Assembly (NCBI RefSeq): GCF_003573695.1
Contig: NC_039367.1
Coordinates: 28,544,442-28,608,441 of the forward strand
Direction: 5' to 3'
Length of the DNA: 64,000 nucleotides
Source: Papaver somniferum
Lineage: Eukaryota > Streptophyta > Magnoliopsida > Ranunculales > Papaveraceae
Part shown: positions 21,819-33,223 of the stretch, in pieces
How the letters are laid out: every line of letters starts with the position of its first letter
Position numbering within the stretch: position 1 is the first letter of the stretch
The notes under the pieces: generated by a model
The model's database searches: none
What the model saw: the letters and a program-made list of their open reading frames with translations, nothing else
What the model was told of the DNA's origin: nothing
Position numbers and translations under genes: made by a program

Positions 21819-22002
21819 ACTACTAATTGTACAAGAAAGATAAACCATATATACAATCATATACACGGATCTTTTCTGAAGATCCACTTGTTGATAATAT
21901 TAGGTTTTGTCTTATAGGTTCAAGCGAAAAAGTAGGTGGTGTACTTGGTACCCTCACCTTTTCACTTTTCATTATAAAATTTTGTCCCTCCAAAGTTGAC
22001 CC
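21819..22002 (+). repeat. LTR-type dispersed repeat, copy B (3' part)
   Basis: Continuation of copy B after the TRIM-like element. GGTGGTGTACTTGGTACC at about 21936 matches copy C at about 31005. Confidence 0.55.
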
Positions 22003-22490
22003 TTATAAATAGGGTTGCATAAAGGACGGTAGGGTCCGATTTTCCTCAAACAAGAGTACATGTACCTACTAGCAATTGGTTTCAGTTTGGAGTACATATA
22101 CCTATACATATATGACGAAGCTGGTTCCGTTTTTTTATCTATTGCAATTACGTAAACAGAAATACCTATTGTACATGTTACTTGATAACACAAAAACTGA
22201 AATACCAATTGTTTTCAACTACTTATAATATTAAGTGTTAAAAGTCTTAAATTGACAACATACAAAAGCAACAAAAGTTTAAAATACCGCATATGTCTAG
22301 AGTTCTTTTTCCTTCATCAACAGTACTTGTACCTTCTATTGTAGGCGTAGCCTGGACTTCAGGTGCCTGAGAAGGCTGATTAGAGGATCCAAATTTTGTA
22401 TGTAGAGTTGTACGGGTAGCTTGACTTGAACTTGGTGCATCCATCTGAAAGACCAAACTTACTTCACTAGAGGATCTACCAGTGTACAAA
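22003..22490 (-). pseudogene. possible hAT transposase 5' fragment
   Basis: The minus strand has MDAPSSSQATRTTLHTKFG then PEVQATPTIEGTSTVDEGKR, a low-complexity Ser/Pro/Thr start of the kind seen before the BED zinc finger of plant hAT transposases. Adjacent sequence (22020-22140) has repeated GTACATGTACCT and GGTTCCG blocks like subterminal hAT repeats. The BED finger itself is not seen. The call is tentative. Confidence 0.3.
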
Positions 22491-22969
22491 AATATTCATT
22501 AACAATATTCAGAAACAACTCAACTAAAACATCATTCCATATCAATATAACAACAAAACTCCACATTCTCAATGTCAAACACTATCAAAATAAACAAAAC
22601 AAAAATCAACAAACTCAGACAAAAATAAACAAACAAACTCTATATTCTCAATGTTTGCTTTCATTCCTAACCCAAAATTTAGTTGTATTGTATTTTTATT
22701 AGACTACATACCCTAATCAATTCAAAGTTATGAAAGACACACAAAAATCATTTGTTATATACCAACAAGCTTATGTTCATCTGATTCTAATAAAATGAAT
22801 CCTCTTTCTATGGAAATATATACTGCACATACATCCAAGCACATAAAATCATTCCCATTGATGTTCTATTCACAATAATAATGAAATTTAAATTCCATAC
22901 CCACACATCGAATAAAGATCATATTTTGATAATAAAATCCAATAACAACAGATTGGGTGCTCTTAGAGT

Positions 22970-24470
22970 GTGTTAGAGCACTGCTCGGTCGAACTCACAA
23001 ATTTTTCTATCTCAAGCTTAATCACTACAATAAAATATATCTATTGCTACACTATATTGTCACACCTTGAACATATATGTTGCAAAAGGAATTTTAGTCA
23101 CAATAGTTTTCAAGTGCAGCTAAAAGTTAATTTACTGCTGCAAAATGAAACTTTTTCCATACAACTATAGCAACAATATGAAAAGAGTGTGGCAAAAAAG
23201 TATGATCTCTTGCTGTATAAATAGATAGCGGGTGCGGCGATAAACTTCTCGCTACATAGGTTATCGCGACATTACTAGTGGTTTATGCCATAACCATTGG
23301 ATGCTACAATAGGTTAAGTTTCTTGTAGTGATATCAATGTTAGTTGCACAAAACCATATATTGATTTCTAGTCAACTAAAGTCAAGTCTCGTACTAGGAT
23401 TAAAGTATAGTAGTTGAGTATCATACATCATGGAATAACTCTCTAAGATTGAAGACTGAAGAACTTGCGAAAACTTCATCAACAAAGAGGTATGTGAATA
23501 CTGAACCATCCTATTTAGTCATAGCATTTACCCTTCTATCTTATGAGACTATGTCGTATAATTTTAGCGGTTTTAATATTGCAAAGAAGAAATATCGAGT
23601 CAAGCTTGTCTTGATAAATCTATCGAAATATGATTCAAGCAATGGATGTTCTTGGATACAATCTTGGTTAAAAACAATTTATTATTCATGAACTATTTTT
23701 TTTTAAGTTCATAATTTGGAAATTTCCCAAGAAATGATATTTATTGTCTATGACTGTTGGGAAAGTTTCATATACTCTAAAGATATTTTTTAGGATATCT
23801 GAATTCTGCGAACATGATAAGTACGCGTACTATGTTGATCTAAATTCAGGAATAAGAAGGAGGTGCACATACCTAGTACGCATACCCCTGGGATTCTGAT
23901 TTTGCAAACTGTCCAAGGCACCCATACCCGATATGTGTACCCTTGGATTCTGAGTTTGTGAAGTTATGCATAACCGATACACATATCTACCCTATACTGA
24001 TTTAAACAGAAGCTCACGAACAGTTTTACAAACGTATTTAGCTTTATTAAAACTCTCATAGACACTTATAAGACAACTTTATTCACAAAATTTCTTGAGA
24101 TTGTGGATCATGGTTTAAGTCTTGAGTGTTATTGAACACCAGTTATGCTTGTAAGTTCAATAGTCATATTTGCCAACATGAACCATCATTGTGCATGGTT
24201 CCAGAACCTTGACCATAATGCATATTCTTCTGTATAATTTCAGGGAAGATATCTCACATGCTTAATTGAATTCCTAATAAGAATTTCATCTAAACTGAGA
24301 AAGTGTTTGCTTGAATTCAAATAAACTGATAAGCACGCTAGTGCGACTCTTTTATACCCGCATTTACACTAGCTAGGTCTCGATATTTATCTAATAATGT
24401 TGATCTAAGTCATTTATAGGAATTACAAGTCAAATCCGTTCATCCGGAGAATAAATGGATTGAAAGCTAA
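22970..24470 (+). repeat. LTR-type repeat family 2, copy 2
   Basis: The start (GTTAGAGCACTGCTCGGTCG) and later blocks match 18072-18535. The unit continues through an area of repeated TACGCATACCC/GATACACATA phrases at 23820-24000. It is interrupted by a CACTA-type MITE at 23023-23330. I see no coding domain. Confidence 0.5.
23023..23330. mobile_element. CACTA-type MITE
   Basis: The 308-bp element starts CACTACAATAAAA and ends TTTCTTGTAGTG, an inverted pair of the En/Spm (CACTA) type. Comparison with 18110-18140 shows the LTR sequence continuing on both sides, so it is a clean insertion. The 3-bp flanks (AAT and ATA) do not match exactly. No transposase is encoded. Confidence 0.75.
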
Positions 24471-24866
24471 ATTGGCGCTTGCGACTTACAATTCCAAAGG
24501 ATTCGGGTCTTAATGAGAGTTTGTGGGCTGGCAAGCCAACAAATGGCTGCACCACCTTGCAATATCATGGTCCAGATACAAAAGAAGTTGAGTTCCATAC
24601 ACCTGAAGACCACTAGTGGAATTAAAAGAAAGAAAGTGGGACGTGGCTTCACCACCACCACATTTCTTAAATCTCATTTTCATTTCGTAGGAATTATCTA
24701 TAGGTACTAGTTTAGTGATACTAATTAGTGGCAGGTCTACCCACTAAAGCCCAGTAAGCATAGGTCCATAATTAAAAGAAAACATGAAACTGGACCTAAT
24801 TTTTTAAACCTAGGTCCTGTACACGTGCGGGACACATGTGACGTATTATCATAATTCCCAAAACAC
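24471..24866. other. no supported gene
   Basis: A short plus-strand frame (24513-24710) has no recognisable domain. The stretch lies between an LTR-type repeat and the repeat unit that starts at about 24867. Confidence 0.35.
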
Positions 24867-24872
24867 CCCGCA

Positions 24873-24882
24873 CTATATAAAA
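24873..24882 (+). promoter_or_regulatory. TATA box candidate
   Basis: CTATATAAAA lies about 40 bases before a pyrimidine-rich TTTCTTTTTCATTCTCTC stretch, a spacing typical for plant core promoters. Confidence 0.4.
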
Positions 24883-25209
24883 ACGGATAGAGACGTTCGT
24901 TTCTTTTTCATTCTCTCAATTTATGTTTTCAGAGAAGAGCTCTGCAAGTGAAGATTATTTGAGGTCCTTGTTCGATTCGTGAGTTCGATTCATGAGTTCG
25001 AGCTCTGCAAGTGTAATCGGTAGGTGGATTTTTTGTTCTTACGATATTCATGCTTGATTTTTTAATTTTTTTACTTCGATTTTGATAAAAAATACTTCAG
25101 ATCTAGATAGATAATCATGTTTTATGTTCATTTCATTAGTAGATCTGATATTTTAATTTCATTTTGTTGGTCTTTGATTTGTTTTTAGTTTGATTTTGTA
25201 TATTAATCA

Positions 25210-26180
25210 TCAGTACGTATATGATGTACTGGTGGTTTTTGATGAAAACAGTTCAGATCTAGTTATAAAATCATGTTTTATGTTCATTTCGTTAGTAGAT
25301 CTGATATTTTAGTTTCATTTTGTTGGCTTTTGGTTTTGTTTCAATTTGCTTTTGTGTATTAACCATCAGTACGTATATGACGTACTGTTAATCTGTGTTT
25401 ACTATGCATCTATAGGTTTGGTTTCAGTTTTTTACAGTGTTTTTTTGGTATGAATTGACAATACATATATGGCGTACTCTTCTGATTTTGTTTTATTCGA
25501 AGTTTTTCCAGTTTTTTTTGTTCGATCCATGAGTATGTATGTATAATACTGAAGTGTTGTCACCTTTTTTAGTCTTATTCGTCAGTACATATACGAAATA
25601 CTATAATATTTGTTTCGATCCTCTTATTTTTCATAGATCTATTACCTATTTTTGTCATGCAGTTGATTTGTTTTTCATGAATCTTCAATACATATGTCGC
25701 ATACTGATAGGAAATGCTATTTGGATGTGCTTTGTCTCATTTTTTAGTCTTATCCGTCAGTACATATACGAAATACTATAATATCCGTTTCGATCCTCTT
25801 ATTTTTCATAGTTCTGTCACCTATTCTTGTCATGCAATTGAGTTTGGCTACTTCTTTAACATGAAGTTCAGTTTTTAGTTCATGACTCTGGAGTACGTAT
25901 ATGTCAAACTGATATAAACTTCTTCTAATTGTGTTTTATTCACAATTTTGCTACTTCTTTTGGTTTGATCCATGAGTACGTATGTGAGATAATAAAATAT
26001 GTGCTTTGATTCGGTTATATTCATGGATTCATCACTTCTTGACATGCAATTGAGTTTTTAGTTTATGAATCTGCAGTACGTATATGACGTACTGATAGAA
26101 ACTTCTTTTGATTCTGTTTTGTTCATAGTTTTGCCACTTTTTTTTGTTTGACCCATGAGTACGTGTGCGAAATACTGAAA
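25210..26180. repeat. dispersed near-palindrome array (AGTACGTATATGACGTACT-type)
   Basis: Copies lie near 25212, 25367, 25460, 25530, 25581, 25687, 25755, 25890, 25975, 26075 and 26157. The surrounding text also recurs (GATCTGATATTTTA, ATTTTGTTGG, GTTTTATTC), so the region grew by unequal duplication of a unit of roughly 80-170 bases. Confidence 0.7.
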
Positions 26181-26279
26181 TAGATGGTATCTTTGTTGAT
26201 GTGTTTTAATATTGTTATATTCTGATCACATTTACAGGTTCCATATGTCCAACGGATACACACTCTATATGTAAGCAGT

Positions 26280-26470
26280 GCGGCAGATATATACTCAGAT
26301 TTGTAAGTAGTGCAGCAGATATGTACTCAGATTTGTAAAAAGTGCAGCAGATATGTACTCAAATTTTAAGCATGGTGGCAGATATGTACTCAAATTTGTA
26401 AGCAGTATGGCAGATATGTACTCAAATTTGTAACACAAATGTAGCAGATATGTACTCAAATTTGTGGTAT
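26280..26470 (+). repeat. 33-bp tandem array, six copies
   Basis: Six successive units contain GGCAGATATGTACTCA followed by AATTTGTAA or GATTTGTAA. Spacing is 29-35 bases. Differences between units increase towards the left edge. Confidence 0.85.
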
Positions 26471-26480
26471 TTTATATGTT

Positions 26481-27017
26481 TTAATTAAATTTGGACCTCC
26501 CGAGTCCCGATAAATAAAATCTCGATTTGGTAGAAGTATGTTATTTCACACATATTTAACCAGTAGGGTATATTAGTCATTTCCATATTTTCAAAAAACT
26601 TTGGACCCTATGATAAGAATAAAATCCGGTTGGACCCTACTATAAATAACCTTATGGGCTTAGGACCAAACAAGAAATTTTCCTTTCATTTCTTATCTAA
26701 ACAACGAGAATGGGAGAATGACGTTCTCGACTACAGCAAAATGATGCTTTCTGTTCTCTTCTTTACCGTTCTGCCGGTGGAGTTCAAGTCCTTCTCAAAT
26801 CAGCGATATACGGTGTTAATTGTTCTTTCCATGGACTGAATTTGAGTTCTTTTGAGAGTAGTACAGGACGAATGATTGATGTTACTGCCATGGCAATTGG
26901 CTTGTTTTTGTTGATTCACAGCTAGGAGCACAGGGGTTCGAATCAGCGAATCTAAGGGTGATTTTTGGTCTAAATTGCATGCTGAAAATCAGTCCCAGAT
27001 CTGATTTGTTGCCGTTC
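26481..27017. other. leader-like sequence without a supported gene, ends at TRIM insertion
   Basis: A 69-codon frame at 26630-26839 has no known domain. The sequence resumes at 28310 after the TRIM, so 26481-27017 plus 28310-29280 form one older stretch. Confidence 0.35.
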
Positions 27018-27486
27018 TGTTAGAATACATTGATGAATATGAATATCGAGGTGGTCAAGTTCAAGATGAAATGGTCAAGAATCAACCTGGTTATCAGAAG
27101 ATCGACGGAGATCAAGGAGTGGAGAATATTGACGGAGATTAAATCAAGTTTCCAAGAAAATATCTTGTGTATTTTAGGTAGTTATCTAGGTAATAAAGAT
27201 ATCTAGTTAATTATATTTTTATATTCTAGTTAATTAGGATATATCCTAGTTTATTAAAATATATTTTCTATAATAAAATAATATCTTAATCAATTCTCTA
27301 TTCACTCTGTAAATAGAGATTATCAATGTAAATGTAATCATCCCAGTATAATCAGTCTGGAGATCAATATTATTCACCCTACGGGGTTGCTTGTGGACGT
27401 AGGTCGAGTTGACCGAACCACGTTAAACTCTCTGTCTCACTTCATTTCTGTTTGATCTATGATCCCTCGATACTCATAATTTATTA
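27018..27486 (+). repeat. TRIM 5' LTR
   Basis: This starts TGTTAGAATA and ends ATTTATTA. The promoter box here reads CTGTAAATAGAG; the right LTR keeps CTATAAATAGAG, so this copy has lost its TATA. Confidence 0.95.
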
Positions 27487-27498
27487 TGGTATCAGAGC
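27487..27498 (+). other. TRIM primer-binding site
   Basis: TGGTATCAGAGC, the exact initiator-Met tRNA complement, begins directly after the LTR. Confidence 0.92.
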
Positions 27499-27835
27499 GG
27501 GGAGATCCGCTCAACCTGCTTCCGCATATCATTTTCGTCGATTTTGTTCAACATCTTTATCGTAGTTCATTAAAGATGTAATATTCAACTCAGACAGTGG
27601 TCGTTTATTCACCACTTAAAAGATTATTATTAGATTTGTTCTAGATTTTTTGTTTTTGATTCATCACATATATTGTATCAAAAAAAAAATATTCACCATA
27701 TTGATTTTGATGCTTTCGCATAACCATAGAGATCATCATTCTTTTCATCATATGGTTCGAAGATAAAGTTATATTCATTAAACCGGTGTTCAAGTTGAAC
27801 ACTTTGATTCTCTCCGTGTCCAACTTGCGGGGGGA

Positions 27836-28304
27836 TGTTAGAATATATTGACGAATATGAATATCGAGGTGGTCAAGTTCAAGATGAAATGGTCAAGAAT
27901 CAACCTGGTTATCAGAAGATCGACGGAAATCAAGGAGTGGAGAATATTGACGGAGATTAAATCAAGTTTCCAAGAAAATATCTTGTGTATTTTAGGTAGT
28001 TATCTAGATAATAAAGATATCTAGTTAATTATATTTTTATATTCTAGTTAATTAGGATATATCCTAGTTTATTAAAATATATTTTCTATAATAAAATAAT
28101 ATCTTAATCAATTCTCTATTCACTCTATAAATAGAGATTGTCAATGTAAATGTAATCATCCCAGGATAATCAGTCTGGAGATCAATATTATTCACCCTAC
28201 GGGGTTGCTTGTGGACGTAGGTCGAGTTGACCGAATCACGTTAAAATCTCTGTCTCACTTCATTTCTGTTTGATCTATGATCCCTCGATACTCATAATTT
28301 ATTA
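27836..28304 (+). repeat. TRIM 3' LTR
   Basis: Same length as the left LTR and about 98% identical by eye. It contains an intact TATA-like CTATAAATAGAG at about 28126. Confidence 0.95.
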
Positions 28305-28309
28305 CGTTC

Positions 28310-29280
28310 AAACATCAACAAATTATAGGGGCATTTTACAAAAACGTCAACAGGGATTTGGGGGTTTGATTTATTGAAGTGTAGGGATTTCATCAAGCCA
28401 AGAAATTAGTGATAATAGCAAGAAGAAGCTGGTATCTGCGGAAGTAAATGGAGATGGTTGATATTTTTATCAACTGGTGATTTGAATTTTTATTGGCAGT
28501 GTTGCAGGCCAAGATGAAGATGGGTTTGCTGCTTATGAGATGTTCATGACTGCAATACTTTTCTATCTCAACTGATGGTTAATTGAGAGCTGTAAGAAGA
28601 TAATTGAGACGTCAGTCGACATCAATTCCTGAAGAATGCCATGAAATCAGAGGTGGGATCGACTGGTGGTGGTTAAAGCAACATCAAGATATAAATGTAC
28701 CAATTACAATATTTCAAGGTGTCTGGTATTCAGTCTCAAAGATTTAGCAGTGGAGTCTTAATGGATGTTCGAACCGAGGACGAGATTGCAGTCAGTTGTG
28801 ATGTTTCTGGTAGTCGTGTGTATATGGAGGAAGCACGAAATTTCAGTTGCGATGTGGGTTCTATAAAGAAGTGGAGTTTGTTGTATGGAGTGTGTCTGAA
28901 ATTGGGTCGAATTGATTTCAGTTCCCTGAGTTTTGAATTCTCGAACTAATGATGAATAATGGTGCTTGTATGCCGATCTGCAGACATGAATGGGATGGAG
29001 AATGAACTGGAAGTATTGTGGTTGCGTGCTTGTATGAGAAGGGACATTGGTCCGGTGGCCTGGATGTGGAAATTGTTGGCTGGACTGGGTTCAGGCCAAG
29101 GAGCTGGCTAGTGAAGTTGGAGCTGATAATGGACTGGGCTTTGCAGGTGCTGGTAGTGGTCATGAGAATTCAGATGCATATAAAAACTGAGGAGATGCAC
29201 GAAAAAAGGAGAAGGTATGCAGAGAAGGAAACTAGGTTTAGCTGTTTTTCTTTTCTATTATTCATATGCTTGGTTTAATA
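28310..29280. other. gene-poor stretch with short frames
   Basis: Frames of about 85 codons at 28695-28949 and 29018-29278 on the plus strand have no recognisable domain. Codon-level signals are weak. It could be a non-coding transcript or captured gene debris like 6014-7325. Confidence 0.3.
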
Positions 29281-30039
29281 ATCTCTTGATAATTTTTAAT
29301 GGATTTGGACATAACTATGTATAGTTAAGCTACTCATTAGGGTGAAGGATGAACTTGTATATTAAATTTGCTTGTGTTCTAAAACAAGGGTTTCCACCAT
29401 TTTGAGCTTAATGATAATTGTTTGATTTTCTCCATAATGATTTATTTTCTATTTGATTTCTCATGTTCTATGCCATGTATAGTCCATTGTTAGATTGATA
29501 GAAAACTTCATTGAACCTTGATTATAATCGATTCATGAACATTCTTAAGACTATTTATGCCATGTATAATTAGTGCTTAGAATTTCTATCTTTAGGCTGA
29601 GAATAAACATATCTTCTTGATAATTCTTGTCTATTGTTCTTAACTGAAAATATCTTCCTTGTTTTGATAGCTAGGTTTGCTATTGTACATGAGTTAAATG
29701 AGACCTTTGTGATAGAACATGAGTGAAACCTAACCTACAATGGATTCCGTAGCCCTAACATTTCCACATCCTTGATTACAACTTCTTATAAATTTTCTTT
29801 ATTCTACTTGTTAGCTTATTTTGTTAGTACAACAATCTTTGAAATATTGCATCTTGATTAGTTAGTTCTTGATATTGATTAGTAATCATTTTCACACTCC
29901 TTGAGCGAACGAACCGTGCTTGCTATTGTGTGCAATTTTGACACCGTTCACTTGCATATAAACAAGGTCGGTTCTCCGACCCATCAGAAACCCTAGATTG
30001 AATTCAAAGCTACATCGGGCCTTGAAAATCTATAAATAG
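29281..30039 (+). repeat. possible gypsy-type LTR remnant
   Basis: The 3' part (CACTCCTTGAGCGAACGAAC, then TGTGTGCAATTTTGACACCG near 29920-29955) resembles the ends of plant Ty3/gypsy LTRs. No partner LTR was found in the window. Confidence 0.3.
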
Positions 30040-31762
30040 AAAGACTCTTATTAATTGATTTCTTAATCCCTGGAACTCTTTGTATTAGTTGCAAACTAGA
30101 GTTGTCCTCTATAACTTAGGTTTCCTTTGAGAAATATAACTAAGTTACAACTATGAACACTTCACTTAAGATTCATGAAACCCGACCAGACTATCTTTTA
30201 CCTGATAATCTGTGTATCCGGATCTTGTTATTATTAATGTTTGAGGTTCTAGTTATCTCAGATCAGAAACGAGATATATAGAAATCACAAAGTTCTCTTC
30301 GTCTCATACTTTATGATTCCTCAAGATAGATATCTAAACTCTTCTTTGATTTGTTTGGATTGTTCTAGAGAGGTGGTTAGTAATCCAGGATTCTCAGCTA
30401 AGGGAATCAAGTGCGGAATCTTGTGAGGTTCAAGAGGCGTAAGGACTGCAGCTGAATTGCTTGGAGGGTTCTTTAGGTTTCAATTAAAATCTAGTTTGAC
30501 AGTAGACTAGTGTTTTAGCGGTTTAATACGGTGTGTTGTTCAAAGTTGGGCGAGGTCCCAGGGTTTTCTACAGTTTCATTTTTCCTTGTTAACATAACTT
30601 ATGGTATCTTGTGTTCTTCCATTTTCATTTTATATTATTTTATATTTATATTAGGCATAACACAAGCGTAATGAATCTAGATAGTTTCATTCCTCATTAA
30701 TTGAGATAAAAAAACAAGAATCGTTCTTGTTAAATACTTATCTTTAAAGATAGATTGCAAGTTTCATACTTGTTAAAATTCGAATCCTCTTGATTTGGAT
30801 ACGACTAGATTGATCTTGGGTATTGATTTTTGAGATCTTCCAAGAACTCTTCTACACTATCAGGTTCACGGACTTTCAGTCTAAATATATTGATTTTGGA
30901 AAAGAAAGAGAAAGGCCCTGCATATATATTGTCCAAGGGTTTTTTCTTTAGAACTACTTGTGACTGTATTGGATTTTTTCCACACAGTTTTCCACATGAA
31001 AATTTGGTGGTGTACTTGGTACCTTCTCATTTTTAGTTCGTATCAGAGAAAGAAAACACCGTTAAACCTAATAAGTCTGTATTTTTGGCGATCAAAATAT
31101 ATGGACAAGAGTTCATTTTTTGTCAACGTATCACCGGTTGTTGAAAGAACTATTGTTATGGATTATATCAATGAGATCGAATATTCTTACATATTTAAAG
31201 TAGACGAATATCATGTTCCCATAAAACAGTCGAGTATTGATAATAGTAATCCATACTATCTTGTTGATCAGTCTAACTCGGAAGTAGAAAGGGAAGAAGC
31301 CAAACAAAGTGTTGAAAATTTTAAACATCTTAGAATTCAGGCTTCTAAGGTCAACGGGCTGAAAATTAAAGTCAACACTCTCATAGGTAAGGTTAATTAA
31401 AGAGATTCACGAATAAGGATCCTTCTCAAAAAAAATGTCTTGATGGATAAAGAAATTATCTCCCTCGAGTTGCGACTAGAGAAAAACATCTTGGAACTTA
31501 AACGTTTACAAGATGCTCCTCGTACTCCTTGAAGCGTTGCTTGTGAAATGGAAAAATTATCCTTATCAATGGCTTGTGAAAGAATTAAGAGATAAAATAA
31601 ATGATTGCCAATGGTACTCATGATCTCTTAATAAAATCTCCTTCATAAGATCATGACCGAAGTGTCTCTACTTCGTTAAGGAATGAACGATTGAATTTCT
31701 ATGACCAAGAAAAAATTGTCTTTCAAAAAAGGAAAGAATCTTATGGTGATTCTTGTGCCAAG
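30040..31762 (+). repeat. LTR-type dispersed repeat, copy C, with short gag-like frame
   Basis: The best-preserved member of the family also found at 15870-16840 and 19585-20107. It carries a TATA-like CTATAAATAGAAAG (about 30030) and the shared landmarks. Downstream, 31100-31400 and 31400-31600 encode a charged, coiled-coil-like stretch (SNSEVEREEAKQSVENFKHL, then EISLELRLEKN in another frame) that may be a remnant of gag. It is cut at 31762 by the gypsy-like element. Confidence 0.5.
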
Positions 31763-33185
31763 TGATAGACACATTTTTGTGTCTAATTTGTCCTCAATGT
31801 CAGTATTGTTGGAACTCTATTTTTGTACTAATATTGTGTTTTTATGTATTTTTAGGAAATAAACATTTTTGGAAAATTTGGCTCGAAGAGTTGATTTTGG
31901 CACCCGGAGGACAAGTGTTATTCGGACTCTCGCTTTTAGATAAGGGGTAACCTAATTACTATGGGCACCCCCAGGACACCTTCTTCTCAAATTCAAATAA
32001 ACTTTTTGGCGGGAAATTGGTTCATCAACTGGCAGAATTTCAATCGACAAAATGAAGGTGTTGTGGTGCGATTCAATGGCTCAAACTTGGTAGGAAGATG
32101 TGATATAGCTTAAGAAACACATTTTGGGCATCGAATTCGATCGGAGTTGGCTGGAAAATGCGTGATGATTCACACACCCAAAACAGAGCACGTGTACTGT
32201 AACACGAGCAAAATTGAAGTTCTTGTGTGCATGGAGGAGTTCTACTAGCGTTGAAAGAGTGCTGAGACGTGGAGAAGGCTAAATAGAGCGCGCAGGATCA
32301 AATCTAACGTGTGTAGAAGCCAAAAATGGAAATTATTGTTAAATATGGGCAGCAAAGAATAATTGAATTAAAGAGAAAATATACGCAATCAATGGTCGGA
32401 TTTCTTGCTCCAAAACACTATAAATACAAGTATCGGTCATTGGGAAGAGGCTGTCGAGAGTTTGGGGAGGTTTGGAGGCGAGCAGAGAGGCGCAGGAGGA
32501 GATGCAGAGAAGTTACCTGCTGCTGCTGCTGCTGCCATTAACACGCCTGAAGAACACGAAGAACACACTTACCAGAACCGTCGTTTTCCAGCAGTCTTAA
32601 AACAGCAGCGACAGCGACAGTGGAAGCTAAGTATTGTTGTTTCTGTTACAGCAGTGGTAAAGTATCGTTGTTTTCTGGACGCCTTCTGTGGGTCGCAGAT
32701 TCACTGTTTTAGTTCTTCTTTATCTTTTAATCAACTTTTTGAGCTATAAAAATGTATTTTAAGAACATGATTAATATGAGTAGATAAACCCCAACATTGG
32801 GATGATGGAGGAAGCCGTTCTTTACGTATATGATAATTATATTAATTCTTTTTTGACTACTTGCACTTTTTATTGATCGATTTATGATTTTTCTTAATTG
32901 GTTGTGATATCGTATGATGATGTATGCTTGGTCGTAGTGCTTTTGATGCGTCATGCTAGTGATATACAATAAATATTCTAAAAATCTACCTTGGAAAGAA
33001 TGAGAGTCCTTATGATTTGAGCTATAATTGTTTCGAATAAATATATGAATTGTGTGAATGATTAATGGTGGAATCTTGAGTCCTAGTGTCTCTTGATCCT
33101 GTGACAAAAATTTTGTATATATTTTTATTTTCTAAAAAAATTATCCTTCACAAGTCCGAGAGTTTGAACCTCATTATTACAACCA
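31763..33185 (+). repeat. gypsy-like element, left LTR
   Basis: About 1.42 kb, starting TGATAGACACATTTTTGTGT, which is a small hairpin. It has a TATA box CTATAAATA at 32418-32426 and a CTG trinucleotide run at about 32518-32535. The 114-aa frame over the CTG run is a by-product of the LTR, present in both copies, and not a gene. Confidence 0.9.
32418..32426 (+). promoter_or_regulatory. LTR TATA box
   Basis: CTATAAATA in the left LTR of the gypsy-like element, conserved in the right LTR at 36870-36878. Confidence 0.5.
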
Positions 33186-33205
33186 CGAAAAATCATTAAT
33201 CATTT

Positions 33206-33223
33206 TGGCGCCGCCGGCGCGGA
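33206..33223 (+). other. gypsy-like primer-binding site
   Basis: TGGCGCCGCCGGCGCGGA lies about 20 bases after the LTR. The first eight bases match the common Athila/Tat site; the second half is unusual (GCCGGCGC palindrome). Confidence 0.6.

Larger units (their letters stand above)
24867..26480 (+). ncRNA. possible non-coding transcription unit with repeat-filled intron
   Basis: A good TATA box (CTATATAAAA, 24873-24882) is followed by a pyrimidine-rich leader, a possible donor at about 25020 (ATCG|GTAGGT), a T-rich 1.2-kb stretch and a possible acceptor at 26237 (TTTACAG|GTTCC). The stretch between holds 11 degenerate copies of a near-palindrome like AGTACGTATATGACGTACTG, spaced about 60-170 bases apart. 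The sequence after the acceptor is a 33-bp array. No long frame exists. Promoter, splicing and transcription are all inference. Confidence 0.3.
27018..28304 (+). mobile_element. TRIM retrotransposon with perfect target duplication
   Basis: Two 469-bp LTRs (27018-27486 and 27836-28304) with about nine differences flank 349 bases with no gag-pol. A canonical primer-binding site TGGTATCAGAGC follows the left LTR and a purine tract GCGGGGGGA precedes the right one. CGTTC is duplicated exactly at 27013-27017 and 28305-28309. It depends on another element's enzymes. Orientation is plus. The end motif CCAACTTGCGGGGGGATG is common before copia LTRs, which suggests a copia partner. Confidence 0.97.

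Noticed and set aside
26280..26470. Regular 33-bp repeats suggesting a CRISPR array
   Set aside because: Units are directly tandem without unique spacers and the DNA is plant nuclear.
27487..27498. tRNA-like sequence
   Set aside because: It is only the primer-binding complement of a tRNA end, with no cloverleaf around it.
32405..32749. 114-aa frame with an alanine run as a gene (also at 36857-37201)
   Set aside because: It lies in both LTRs of the gypsy-like element over a CTG repeat, so it is LTR sequence.
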